From positions 189,501 through 253,500 of the forward strand of contig BDSI01000103.1 of assembly GCA_003117195.1 (NCBI GenBank): 64,000 bases of DNA, read 5' to 3'. Under the pieces are notes generated by a model. That model had not been told where the DNA came from. It saw only the letters and a program-made list of their open reading frames with translations, and searched no databases. The stretch is from Eudorina sp. 2006-703-Eu-15. Its lineage: Eukaryota; Chlorophyta; Chlorophyceae; Chlamydomonadales; Volvocaceae. Below, piece after piece: positions 11,901-22,685 of the stretch (the stretch's first letter is position 1; the number at the start of each line of letters is the position of its first letter). A program made the position numbers and the translations under genes.

Positions 11901-13864
11901 GGCGCCCGGTTTTTTTCGTTCTTCACCCCGGGTGCAGAGTTTTCCGGTGGGAGTAACCGGGGCGGAGCCCCGGGTGTTCGGTGCAACACGGGTACTGTCA
12001 TCTCTATCGGCCACTAGTGCACACTTACAACGGGTTGGTGTTGGGGGGCCAATACGCTTGGGGCTGGGATTCGGATCGCTTCGGAGTTTTTTGGCGGGGT
12101 CGCCGGGATCGGAGTGCCGGCTTGGAGCTGTGGATGGCCGGGATCGGAGTGCCGGCCATTGCCTCGCCTGGATTGTTCTGCTGTAACGCATCACGGCAGG
12201 AGTGAGCAATAACCCGATCCCGATCCCGATCCCGATCCCGATCCCGATCCCGATCCCGATCCCGATCCCGATCCCGATCCCGATCCCGATCCCGATCCCG
12301 ATCCCGATCCCGATCCCGATCCCGATCCCGATCCCGATCCGATCCCGATCCCGATCCCGATCCCGATCCCGATCCCGATCCCGATCCCGATCCCGATCCC
12401 GATCCCGACCCAGTCCTGCGCTCCTACCTACCTGTCGTTCCTCACGCAACCGCAGGCGCACCGGAGACGGGCAGCGCGGGGACGGGCAGCAGCCGGGGGA
12501 CGGCGCGACAGCGACAGCGGCGGTGGCGGCGGCGACGGCGGCGGCGGCGGCCCCACAGGCAACTCCGGCGGTGCAGGCCAGCGTGTACGGCAGCCTGCCG
12601 CCTCCGTCTCTGGGGCCGGAGACGCTGCGTCAGAAGAAGTGGGAGCGGCCGGAGCCGTCGGACCTGAGTCAGTCCAGGGCGGCGGCGTTGGCCCGTGGGA
12701 TGGCGCCCGTTCTGTCACCGGACACGATGCATCTGGTAGGAGTTCTTCGTTGACCGTTGGTGGTTGGCAGTTGTCGGTTGGAGGCCCTTGTAACCGCCAA
12801 CAACCGGAGCTTGGAGGGGTCCGAGCCCCTCCGCCTCGTTATCAGTGCAGTGTATCGTGCCATCCGTGGGTGATGGCTACTGGCGAACAAAAAAAGCGCA
12901 ATGGTGCGCGATACGGTATGACATGATTTGTGGTGTACGGATGCCACCGTACGACAGCAGGGTTAATGGCACACCGTCCCATCCCGTCCCATCCTGTCCC
13001 ATCCCGTCCCATCCCGTCCCATCCCGTCCCATCCCGTCCCATCCCGTCCCATCCCGTCCCATCCCGTCCCATCCCGTCCCATCCCGTCCCATCCTGTCCC
13101 ATCCCGTCATATCCCGTCCCATCCCGTCCCATCCCGTCCCATCCCGTCCCATCCCGTCCCATCCCGTCCCGCTGGGTGTCTCTGTCCCCCCAGGTCCGCG
13201 GCCTGGATCCCGACCAGCTGATGGCCTCCCTGAAGCGGGTCTACGAGGCCTACACCACCTGGGGCGGCGGGGTTGACCGCGCGGCGCTGGACCGGAGGCG
13301 CTTCGCCAAGATGCTGCGCGACGGGATGTTGGTTTCGGAGAGCGGCGCGCTGCCGCTGCGGAAGGCCGAGGCGGTGTACGACAAGGTCTTGCCCGCCAGC
13401 TCCCGCGCGCTGAACTTCCTGCAGGTATGTGTGTATGTACGGCACGCTGCGCACGGGTCAAAGGTGGTGCTAGGGTGGGGAGGGGCCCGGCTGATGCCGG
13501 GCCTGCACAGGTGGGGCCACATTTTAACAAAGCTGGGGTGCTTCTTACACTCTGCTCAGGCGCCTGCGCGCTGCGCCCCTCTGACAGCAGATCCGGCCGT
13601 CCGCCGTCCTCCCAATGCCAACGTGTCATTGAAGCCTCTCTCATGAATTGACGGACTTGCTCCTCCGCCTCTCCCTCCTCTTCCCGCCTCCTCCTCCTCC
13701 TCCCCCCCTCTTCCCCCTCCTCCTCCTCCTCCTCCTCCTCCCCCTCCTCCCCCCTGGATCAGTTTATTGAGGCGCTTCGCCACGTGGCGCTCCACCACCG
13801 GCTGTCGCTGAATGAGGTCATGGAGAGGGTCGTGGCGGTGGGCAGTCCGCGGCCCGGACCATGA
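5901..13864 (+). CDS. EF-hand protein with two p25-alpha (TPPP-like) domains
   Basis: p25-alpha/TPPP proteins bind microtubules and, in algae and protists, are often ciliary. Exons: 5901-6976, 7108-7345, 7896-7962, 8311-8382, 9405-9573, 9849-9951, 10318-10449, 10827 into the gap (10895-11320), 12456-12735, 13194-13424 and 13763-13864 (TGA). The order of features is: acidic start ([20 protein letters not shown]); about 290 Ser/Pro/Gly/Ala-rich residues; a canonical EF-hand loop ([13 protein letters not shown]); a coiled coil ([20 protein letters not shown]); and a second EF-like loop split by an intron ([13 protein letters not shown]). A first p25-alpha-like domain follows ([20 protein letters not shown]...VDIVYHR). 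The second one ([13 protein letters not shown]...[20 protein letters not shown]) is C-terminal. Phases agree at every visible junction. At least 845 residues are visible, and the gap hides part of the link between the domains. An additional tiny exon near 7710 cannot be excluded. The flagellar role is inferred. Confidence 0.82.
7352..7469. repeat. (GGGGT)n tandem repeat in p25-alpha intron 2
   Basis: Nearly perfect 5-bp repeat directly after the exon ending at 7345. The G-rich strand is the coding strand, so the intron RNA could form G-quadruplexes. Confidence 0.95.
7564..7594 (+). repeat. Dispersed tRNA-like element, copy 1 (truncated)
   Basis: Core TAGGAAATTGGTAGAC follows a G-rich tract within a p25-alpha intron. 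The tail with the B-box-like part is missing. Confidence 0.6.
8381..8430. repeat. (GGGT)n microsatellite in p25-alpha intron
   Basis: Tandem GGGT with minor interruptions, directly after the donor at 8383. Confidence 0.9.
8457..8510 (+). repeat. Dispersed tRNA-like element, copy 2
   Basis: Reads ATATAGGAAATTGGTAGACA, then TTCAAACTGCGCTGCTG and CCAGA. It contains TGGTAGACATG, a full match to the pol III A-box pattern TRGYNNANNNG. It lies in a p25-alpha intron in the sense orientation. Confidence 0.75.
8699..8922. repeat. (GGGGGCT)n / (GGGGCT)n tandem repeat
   Basis: About 220 bp of alternating 7- and 6-bp units in a p25-alpha intron. It creates long Trp/Gly/Leu and Pro/Ser/Gln pseudo-reading frames on both strands. 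Confidence 0.95.
9048..9179. repeat. 43-bp minisatellite, three copies
   Basis: Three nearly identical 43-bp units starting ACACCCCCCTGCACGCTGTA, in the p25-alpha intron just before the exon at 9405. Confidence 0.95.
9270..9296 (-). repeat. Dispersed tRNA-like element, copy 3 (truncated)
   Basis: On the minus strand it reads GGGTATAGGAAATTGGTCGA. It lies in the same intron as copy 2 but is inverted, and only the 5' part is kept. Confidence 0.6.
10895..11320. other. Assembly gap (426 N) inside the p25-alpha gene
   Basis: The run of N begins inside the exon that starts at 10827 (ALRALA...). At least the end of that exon, and possibly a further exon, is missing. Confidence 0.99.
11533..11623. 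repeat. (CCCGAT)n array, short, with variants
   Basis: Hexamer repeat with CCCGAA and TCGCGA variants, 200 bp after the gap. It is the same unit as the longer array at 12212. Confidence 0.95.
12212..12408. repeat. (CCCGAT)n array, about 33 copies
   Basis: Near-perfect hexamer array with one unit shortened by a base near 12340. It lies immediately upstream of the splice acceptor for the exon at 12456. It translates into Pro-Ile and Arg-Ser runs that are not genes. Confidence 0.97.
12974..13170. repeat. (CCCATCCCGT)n 10-bp array
   Basis: About 20 units with a few point variants (CCTGT, CATAT) in the intron before the exon at 13194. Confidence 0.97.
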
Positions 13865-14878
13865 TACGTCCGGGGCTGGGGCTGGGGCGGGTTCGGGTGG
13901 GGATTGTTGTGGGGGAAAGGGGCTGGGGGTGCGGGATTGATCTCCTTGGCCTAACCCACCTGCACCTGTTGCATGATGTCGGGGACTTTCGATATACCTA
14001 CACACATTAAAATATATACAATGATTAAATATGTGTTGATATGTGTTTACGCGGTAATCATTCATACTAACTACTTCTTCCACATGCAATCTTACTTTGC
14101 GTGTACAAGAAAGCTGAGCCGCGACAAAAGGAGAGTCCAGCTGGTGGTGTATTCGTATTCGTATTTGTGTTGGTACGTGGCAGCGTTGGGCGTGGGTTGT
14201 ACTTACCTTCGTGACTGTACGACGCAGCAGCGGTGTCGTACCCCGTCATGTGCACCGCTCCCGCCCCATCCCACCGCTCAGACCCCGGCCATGTTACCTT
14301 CCCCCCGCGACTTCACTTCACGTGTGATGAGCCTCGAGGGCGCCTTCTTGACATGGCTCACGTTGCCGTGGACCCCGCGGGTCGTTGGGGCCTTATTGTT
14401 GTCATGCCGACTGGCGAAGGCCCGGGGCAGTGGGCTGCGGCAGCTGGCGGCCGGGCGGCCGGGCGGCGTTGGGGTTGGATTTGGGGTCCCAAGTGGCCCG
14501 AGGGCAGCCGCCGTACGTTGGGGGAAGCCAGCAGGGTGGCGCAATGCGGACATACACGACGGAGACTGCCCTCAGGAGGTATGGTGTTGCCGCGTGGCAG
14601 GTACGACAAGGTACGACAGTGTTAAGTTTTTGGACCGTCCGGAGCGGCTGGGAAGCCATGTGCGTCGGTAGGGTGCTGACGTCAGCTGAGGGGGGGCGTG
14701 TACTTGCGCTTGGCATGCTGCGGGAGGCGCGGAGGGGGATTGCCATTTAACATGATGAACATTTGATAGACGATACAAGGTTCGTACAGGCCTGTACGGC
14801 AACCCACAGCGTACGCGACGACGACCATGACGAGGCGAAAAGACAGAGAGACAGGGGCCGTTTGTGTGTGGTCCCTGT

Positions 14879-14916
14879 CCCACTTGACTCCCCTGCCTCC
14901 AGTGGAGTCAAGTGGG
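14879..14916. repeat. Perfect 13-bp inverted repeat with 12-nt loop
   Basis: CCCACTTGACTCC at 14879-14891 pairs exactly with GGAGTCAAGTGGG at 14904-14916. In RNA it would make a stable hairpin. It could be a remnant of a small inverted-repeat transposon or a fortuitous structure. Confidence 0.85.
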
Positions 14917-15283
14917 TAGAATGGGGAACCAGCCCGGACAGACGCGCCGGTGGGTGTCCGTCCGCATATGGTCGGGAGGAGGAGCCTCCAACGAGGAACG
15001 AGCAAGCAGGAACGAGGTCAGGGTGTCATCAAACCCATATGAGCAAACCCTAGCCCGCCCTCCAGCCACGCTAGGGCTGACGGCGGCGCCCGGTTGCATC
15101 GTTCAGAGGCTTGGTTTGACTTTTGTGATGTAACCGTTACAAAGGTGGACGTCGGGTTTGATTGCGGTGCGGTGAGGCAAGAACATGGCGCCGGTCGGTC
15201 GGTCGGTCAACGTCGTGGTGCGGGCGTTTGGGCGCCGATTGTGGATGGCTTACAGAGTTTCGGTTTTGGCTTTTCTGCCGATG

Positions 15284-15375
15284 ATTATTAAGGATGTTAC
15301 AGCGGACCCCGCGGGTCATCGGTGACAGCCAACGGCGACAGCCGAGGCTTCCTCACCATACACTGAATAAACGAA
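15284..15375 (+). repeat. GTTACAGCGG dispersed element, copy 1
   Basis: About 90 bp, nearly identical to the copy at 28921-29010. The block starts ATTATTAAGGATGTTACAGC and continues through GACCCCGCGGGTCATCGG to CTTCCTCACCATACACTG. Confidence 0.9.
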
Positions 15376-18300
15376 CTGGCGCCACCATGGCGCTCCGGAC
15401 AGGCTCCACAAGTGCACCGAAACACTCCCCGGGCCCACACTGCCAGGGAACCACCCCGTTCCTGAGAACCAACCATGGCAAGGGATAAAGCCGATGCTTC
15501 GGACAGCTCTTCTCGCCATGACCCAGGGGCCAAGCAGCCGCAAGCGCCGGTTGCCGACATCTGTTACACGAAGGCACGAAGGCATTCTGGCGGCGCAGCT
15601 CACCGACAACACTCACACGCGGACACACATCTGTGGCCCCTCGCGCAGGGGACGGGAGCGATCCCGCTGGAGTCACTCCCCTCCCCCGCGGTCTTGCTGT
15701 TAGGGCTGCGTCCACAGCCCTTGGCCAGCGTGAGGCGCGGTTAAGGCACAAAACACATTTACAAACTCCTGCCTGGCCTGCCGAATAGCACAAATCTGAA
15801 CCCGGCCTGTCGAGCCCTCCGCCCAAACCGAATAACCGATGGGGGGTTCCCATAGAGGTTTCCGCACACACATTCACATATCCGTCGAGCAGCAAAACAT
15901 ACCGAGTGCTGCGCCCAAGAACACGTCGTATTCGCCGTCTTCGTCTTCGTCGGAGGCGGCGCACGGCACACGGCGGCTTCCAGAATATCCGTGTTGGGGC
16001 ACAAACCCTACACTCTCATCACCCCCCTCCCGAAAACAGTGACCCATGACGAGTCCACTCGCTACTCATCAGTCCCCACGACATTGGGTTTACACGGCGC
16101 CAAGGCGCCTTGGGCCCACCCCGCGACGCCGGAAAAACAACGAGCCCACGACCTCAAGGCGCCTTCCAAGACGGAAAGACTCGCTTTCAGAAACAACAGC
16201 CGAACAAAGGAAGAAATGTGTGAAAAAACCAAACACCATCACCAGCATGCATTACCTCGGTATACCCACAGGCGTTTCAAGCCACCCTGAACCCCCGGTG
16301 CACCACCGCCACCACCACCACCACCACCTTCAAATCGAACCGTGATGCAAAATCCATGATTACATTGTAGATGCCTCGCCACCGAATTTTTTAACACCAC
16401 TTTACTCCAACCCTTGACCTTTTTGGGTGCTTGGGATGGGATTTGCCCCGAGGAAACCGCCCTTACCGGATCAGCGCGGCACGTCGCCACCGAGTTCACT
16501 CTTGCCGTACCGCGCGGTTGGGTGCGCGCCAAGAGTGTCCCGTAACCGACGCGACGCGATGCAGGCCTTCCGATGGAAGGGACAGCGTGAATCGACTGTC
16601 CCGCATCGGATGCCCCCTAAAACTGTTTGCGGCAGACGGCGAACGGTAACCCGCCCAATGTGCAGCCCGTGGCGGGGGGGGGGGGCAGCCTGCCTGCCCG
16701 CCTGCCGCACATCTTCCTTTATATAAATGAAAGACAATGATACTGCTACTAATGCTACTGCTTTCAGATGGCTTTTATGCGCCGATTTGCGCAAGTACGG
16801 CTTTGCGTCAAGTAACGGCGCGTCGCACCTCGGGAACCCGACCCCACACCACCTCCCAGCACCCTACCAGCGGGGCCAAAGCGGGCAACAGCCAACAACC
16901 CACCACCTTCCGGAGCCATGACGCGTCAGAGATACACCGTACGACAGTGTACGATTCATGCACGACATGACAAACCCATCCCAAGAGCCCTCCCCTCCAG
17001 AAGCTCCCCCACTGCCCCGAAACGCTCCCCCCGGCCCGGAATCGGTTTCCCGTAACAAACGGCTAACACCCCAACACCTTCATTTGCGAACCCCGGAAAG
17101 CGACGCCTTCCCGAGACACAACAACACCCAACACGCGGAGGCTTTCGCCCCACACTCCTGTCTACGCGGCCTTCACAACACCTTTTGTTATCGTACGCCA
17201 CCTTCAAAACAGTGCAACCTCGAGGCACCCTGGGAACCCCAGCCGCCACGCGCCGTGTCAAACATAACAGATCAGCTGGATGCGTGAACTCTCTCTCTCG
17301 CTCTCTCTCTCTCTTGTCTGTTTCTCTCTCCGCCCCTCGCGACCTCTCCTCCGTCCGGGGTCCCGGCAGCCAGCCAACAAAGCCAGACAAAGCCGCGCAG
17401 GCTATGATCGCGTGAACGGATTCCGGCCTCCCGAGCGCGAACTCGCGCATACTCCGACTTCAACCGACCCATGGGTCGGAACACAGCGTCCCTCAGGCGG
17501 GCTGCCATAACGTCCCAATGTGGGCAAAAGGGGATTCGGACGGACGGACGGACGGACGGACGCGCCTTCAGCAGCAGACCATCGACCTACAGGACAGGTC
17601 GGCTGGCCGAGCCGACTGGACTCGGATGATACCGGGACCAAACCCTCCACCTCCCCAATGGGCTGTCAATGCGGGATTTCCCTCTCGACAACCGCCATCT
17701 AGAGCTTACGTAATCAATCTGGTAGTACTGCCGTACAGTGTCCCTGCTGTACAACTCCGCATCGCGTACATCTTAGGGCCAGGTTTCGTGCTCGTACTGA
17801 AATGACAAAAGGATAGTCGCCGCGCCAAAGCCGCGTCGGCGCCGAAACACAAGGTTAAGTATCGTGCGACATCCATATTTGAGATCCAGCCCTGCGTTCG
17901 TTGTCGTAGCAGGTTACTCAAAACCGCGCGGGGAAAAAAACTGCCCAGCCCCACCAAACGCTCTGCGTCATGGCAAATGTAATTCCTGTCCGACATGAAT
18001 GGCAAATTCTCTAACAGCATGCCGGCATCCGTACGACGCCGTATCACACTCGTCCGTACACTGGCCGCACCGCCGCGACGCTTGCGACGCACGATCAATT
18101 ACACCGCGACACCTCGACCTCACCCTCGAATCTGAATAACGCCCCCTCATTCATACCCTACAAGGGAAAGTGCCCCACCACCACCCAGCGTTCCAGCACA
18201 GCCACCCCAGACGTCTCAGCCTCCGTGGACGGACCGCACCACCTCTCATATCCAACTGCGCCACCACCTGGCACGACCTTGGGGACGTCGCCGGACATCG

Positions 18301-19000
18301 AATCCGACCGCCGCGGCAGCAGCCAGGTTGGCGACACGCCTTCGCCAGAAACACAGAAAGGCCAACCATGGAGGTACGATACGGGACGCACCCCATCACG
18401 AGGCGCTTTGGTGAGCCCTGCCAGGTACCTCACTGTGCAGCCTGGGAGAAGCGGCCCCAAGCGGTCCAGAGCAGACCCAAATGGCCCCAAGCAGCCCACA
18501 GAGGACGAGGTCATGCCCCCGACAAGGGCTACAGACCGGCGCCGGACGGCACCGCGAAGGACGTCAGTGAGCTGCGAGGCCAGCGGGCTCAGCAAGGCCC
18601 CCCGCATCGATGCACGATGCCGCTGAATCGCTCTATGCCGGGCCAAAGCGCCGCCGATGCGACGCTGTGCAAGGTCCCGGGACCCGGTCAGTGGCTGCGT
18701 TCCCGAGGGCGGGGCAGGTCAGGAGGCCCATCGCAGCTTGGGAGGTCAACAACACGCCCGCCGCCGTTTAGTGCGGTGAAGCCCTCCGCCGGACCCACGC
18801 CGCGTGGGTCGGCGCCGCAAAGGCCGCGCGACACGCGGACAGCGCCCGCCGCGGGCAGCAGGCTTCCGAGGGTATTTCATGAGCTGTTAGGGCCTTGGAA
18901 GCTCGTGCCGCGCGCTGCTGACACATTGACGGCGGGGCTGAAGAGCTGGCCGATGGATGGGGCCAGGTCGGGGGTCGGGGCTTGCTGTGATGTAGCCCCC

Positions 19001-20479
19001 TCACTCGTCGTCTTGATCGCCGACGGGGGAGGACCCGGGCGCCTCCACGCTGCCCGGCGACCGGGATCGCTTCGGGCCCAGCACGTGGGTTGCCGACTGA
19101 CCCGTGGGTCCGACCAGGCTGGCCAGCTGCAGGTGTGGGTGCTGGTAAGCGAGCAAGTGATGCGTCAGGTGTGACGAGGAACTGCCGGTGCCCTTGGCGG
19201 CGCTGGATCCGCTGCCGCCGGCTCCGCCGCCGCCCCCGCCGCTGGTCAAACCGCCGCCGCCGCCGCCACCGCCCGCCTGACCCTGCTGCCCCTGCGGCGC
19301 GTGGTGCTCGAGCTGCTGCTGCTGCTGCTGATGGCGCTCGCGGTGCCTGCCCCCGCCGCCGCCGCCGCCGCCGCCGCTGCCGCCGCCGCCGCCACCGCCG
19401 CTGACCCGTTGTTCCTGTTGCGCCTGTGATGGTGCAGAGCAGGGCCGGATAACCCGAAATAGGTCGATCAATTCTGGGGGCCGGCACCAACCGACAGACA
19501 CTGTCATCGGACAAGTGGTCTTATGGCCATACGACGTGCGGGCGATGTCGTATGGGCGAATCGCGGAATCACGGACAGGAAATGTCGTACATCGATGAGG
19601 ACTACACTGAGGTTTGTCGTACCTCCAGTTCCTCCACTTGGCGTTGCAGCTTCACCACATATTTCTCCAGCTTTCTGGTGTACTTGTGCATATCTGTGGA
19701 CATCAGAGACAACAAGTGCTTGCGGCTCCAGTGACACCGCGTCCCGGTACGACAAAACGCACTGGCGTCCAGGCTACGAACTAGCAAAGGACACTGTTTT
19801 TGGCCGCTTTGGATTCCTTATGTTGTGTCCCTAAGCGCCCACCTGCGCACTGTTCCACGAGCTGTTGAATGAGATATCGCAAATTGAAGCTCCCATACTC
19901 GCCAGTGCCCGCCAGGAACGCCAACCGATTGGATGCTGTTTTGCTGATCTCGGCAAATCTGCGCGGGTCGAAAAAAAGTGAGAAACAGGTGTTGGCGCCT
20001 CTGGTGCGGCCTCGGCTGCGGCCTCCGGCCGTAGCGCTTTACGATCGGTCCCGTCGCAGGGCCGGCCATAACCTTAAAAGAGACATGCTGGTAGTTACCT
20101 TGGTGCAGGATGCTATATATTTGAGGTTCCCCGCCCAACCGCCACGGCGGGAAACTTAACAAGAGCTGTCAACAAGTTAACATATACAATGACTGCGTGG
20201 CCGATGCAAACATGAACGTTTCATTTAGGATTGGCTCCGAATGCGGACACCGCTTATTCTCCACGCTGTGGAAACGTCAGCTTGCCTGAAACGAAATATG
20301 TCCTCGTTGCTGATTTCAATTTCAGCTTGTCTCATAATTGAGAGCCAGTAGACGTGGTCACATAGGGCGTCAAGACCAGACAAAGTCCCCGGAGGCAAGT
20401 TCCTGGGACAAACCGTAGCATAGTCTCGCTTAACATGGCGCAGCAGTGCAAAGCGCTTCGAGTATGTAAAATCATGCAT
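19001..20479 (-). CDS. Unrecognised coiled-coil protein with Gly/Gln/His-rich C-terminus
   Basis: Four exons give a closed 267-residue frame: 20479-20286, 19958-19843, 19693-19623 and 19423-19001 (TGA). All phases match (2, 1, 0). The first intron uses a GC donor (CAG/GCAAGC), the usual minor donor type. The N-terminal part is a well-behaved globular-looking sequence (DALCDHVYWLSIMRQAEIEI, FAEISKTASNRLAFLAGTGE, SFNLRYLIQQLVEQC). A coiled coil follows (HKYTRKLEKYVVKLQRQVEE). The C-terminus is Gly runs, QQQQQ, a His-rich stretch (HLTHHLLAYQHPH) and a possible nuclear signal (PKRSRS). I do not recognise the family. Upstream sequence stays open to an AG at 20513, so the true start could be earlier. 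An ATG at 20839 might begin a preceding exon. Confidence 0.6.
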
Positions 20480-21528
20480 ATTTACCGAAAAGCACGAGAC
20501 AAATCTTCGCCGCTGCGAGGAATACTGGGCGCTGACGACGGCGCCTCCATCCTCCTAATACTGTTCTGCCTCAAAATGTAAAATGAGCTAAGGTTTGATT
20601 TAAACAACAATTTGAAACGCTCGAGACGCCTTGGGGTGCACCTGGTAAATTAAAAGTGTTGTCTGCGTGACATAAAGAATCACAGCAGGCGTCTCGGTTG
20701 TCTGGGTGCGAAGAAGCAATTCAGCCATTTTTTCACGTAGAACAGCTTAAGATTGACGTGCACAAAAAGAATCTGGGCCATGTGATGCAGGAACGCGTAC
20801 CGCAAAGCAAAGTCTTTTCCATCACATTTTGCCGACATGAAATTTTTTTGAGTAATTACGGTGTGATTGTTTTCTTCCGTGGGATTAAGGATCTGTGCTC
20901 CTATCGTCGCTGCAACCGTTCGTCACGCCGTACGTCCGTTGGCGAGAGGCGGAAAATAATCTTGACGACAGAACAAACCCGTATCTTGACTTAATATATA
21001 TAGATGAGTCCAAGTTTTTATTAATCGAGGTAACACACCAACAATTGGCGACCGCCGACGATTCACTACGAAGAGACGTGACCAGGCCATGTGATCGTCC
21101 TAAGCACTTTGCAGAACAACGTTGTCGGACCAGTATAAATGCTTTAACCTGGGTTGCACAATTTTGCGAGCGTAAAAAAATTCTGTACCAAACAAACCGT
21201 CTTACGAAGACGACTTTGCAAAATTGTTCAGGCAAATCCAAAGGCGGAACACGTTCTGTGACACATTTTGAGCTTGCTGTTTAATAATGCCTTGAAAATA
21301 CAAGTGTGAAGCCCGCACCGCTAACTTTTGGCTGAGCCTTACTGTACCGAAGAGTACGAGCCCAAGCCTCAAAGTTCAACTCAGGTTATGATAACGGAAT
21401 ATGGAGGTATACTTAAAATGTCGTTGTATCTGCGCGACCACTCGACGTCATGGCCGCCCTCATGAGCCGCGTCGCAGTTACGGGGGAACGGGGCGTTTTG
21501 TGAACACGCATTCTGCCCCATCTCCAGC
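20480..21528. other. AT-richer region between two minus-strand genes
   Basis: This block is clearly less GC-rich than the rest of the window. An ATG at 20839 on the minus strand opens a short frame (MSAKCDGKDFALR) ending at a possible GTACGC donor, so an upstream exon of the 19001-20479 gene may lie here. I found no complete gene. Confidence 0.35.
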
Positions 21529-21976
21529 TCATCCAACGCGATGTGGCATGCTGATGATGTCTCCCTCCATGATCGCCTTGTCTGAAACGGAACGCGGGGC
21601 CATTCCCTTAGCCACGAACGATGGCGGCACCGACCTGCAAGCAACCGAACAGCAGAACCGCACCGGGGGCCAGGTGTCACCGATCCTCAATACCTAGATA
21701 GCCCATCTGACTTACGCAACATTGGAGCCGCAGGATGCTTAGTCGCCAGACCGAGTGCTGCGGACCCTGCCGTACAGGCAAAACCTACACAACAACCAGG
21801 CGCGCATGTGAGCAAGGGTTCGGGTGCCCAGACTTCAAGAACCCACATCAGCGGACAGGGCCTTTCTCCCCATATCCCGCTGAAGCTGGAGCTATGACCG
21901 GAACCAATTCGCATGCGCCCCCCACAACTGCAGACATAACAACCTCCACGGCGAATGAAGAACACTCGCCACTCAC

Positions 21977-22685
21977 GTGAAGCTGACCGCCTCCCCCTCC
22001 GGCGGCGCCGCGACGCGGTCCGAGGCGAAACCGCCGCCGCCGCCGCGGCCGCCGTGGCCACCGGCGAGCATGCCGCTCTTGTCCCCAACCCGCTCATCCC
22101 GATCCCCTCCTCCTGGCGGCAGGGCACAGCGGCGGTAACATCAATGATTCATCAAGCGGCCATCCGCCATGAGTCCGTAAAAAGACCACGTCGCAACGTC
22201 CATTCCCATTCATTCATCGGCACGCGACCACACCTCCCCCGGGGTGGTCTGGAAACGACAGGACGTGCCCTTGATTGCCGTACCCTTCGCGGTGGTACGT
22301 GCCATCGCCCCCGCGAGAACGACGCGGCGAGTACGGCACTTACCCGCCTGTGGCTGCGCCGCTGGTGGTGCCGGGACTCTAGCTGCTGCTCCAGCTGCTT
22401 GCCGACCATCTGCTCCAGCTCCACTTCAAGCAGTTGGTCGTGCTGCTGGTCAAGCTGCTGCTCGAGCTCCTGCGTGAGCTGCTGCTCCAGTTGCTGCTGC
22501 TCCAGTTGCTGCTGCTCCATTTGGCGCTGCATATGCAGCGACATGGGGATCTGGCGGTTGTGCTCCGCCGGGGCGCCTTGCAGTGGACCACCACCATTAT
22601 TACCGCCACCGCCGCCGCCGCCACCATGATCGCCACCGCCGCCGCCGCTGTCACTTGGTCCGGGGAGCTCGCGCCGATGTTCCAT
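21977..22685 (-). CDS. Gln-rich/Gly-rich coiled-coil protein, 5' exons only, model incomplete
   Basis: Exon 22685-22344 starts at an ATG ([20 protein letters not shown]) and ends at a strong GTAAGT donor in phase 0. It encodes a Gly-rich stretch, then a Gln/Leu heptad-like coil (MEQQQLEQQQLEQQLTQELE, QLLEVELEQMVGKQLEQQLE), then a basic end. A second exon, 22112-21977, has good GT-AG ends, but two frames are possible (poly-Ala or Gly-rich). Further candidate exons at 21784-21716 and 21634-21529 (ending in a stop) could not be joined in phase. The function is unknown. Gln-rich coils of this type are common in transcription cofactors, which is only a hint. Confidence 0.45.

Larger units (their letters stand above)
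13865..19000. other. Repeat-rich intergenic region, no convincing gene
   Basis: Neither strand gave an exon chain with splice agreement or a family motif. Visible items are an inverted-repeat hairpin (14879-14916), a copy of the GTTACAGCGG element (15284), a (CT)n run near 17285-17315, a (GACG)n run near 17535-17560, and a GACCCATGGGTC palindrome at 17466. Open frames such as the minus-strand one at 17706-18098 lack codon bias or homology that I can recognise. Confidence 0.45.

Noticed and set aside
12202..12456. Pro-Ile and Arg-Ser repeat protein
   Set aside because: Direct translation of the CCCGAT array; only the end of that frame (from 12456) is a real exon.
16290..16345. Poly-His stretch (HHRHHHHHH)
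   Set aside because: Comes from a short CAC microsatellite in a region with no other coding evidence.
17706..18098. Minus-strand 130-residue open frame (NLPFMSDRNYICHDAERL...)
   Set aside because: Looked partly protein-like, but it has no supporting splice partners, no recognisable motif, and it contains several of the dispersed GTACGG words.
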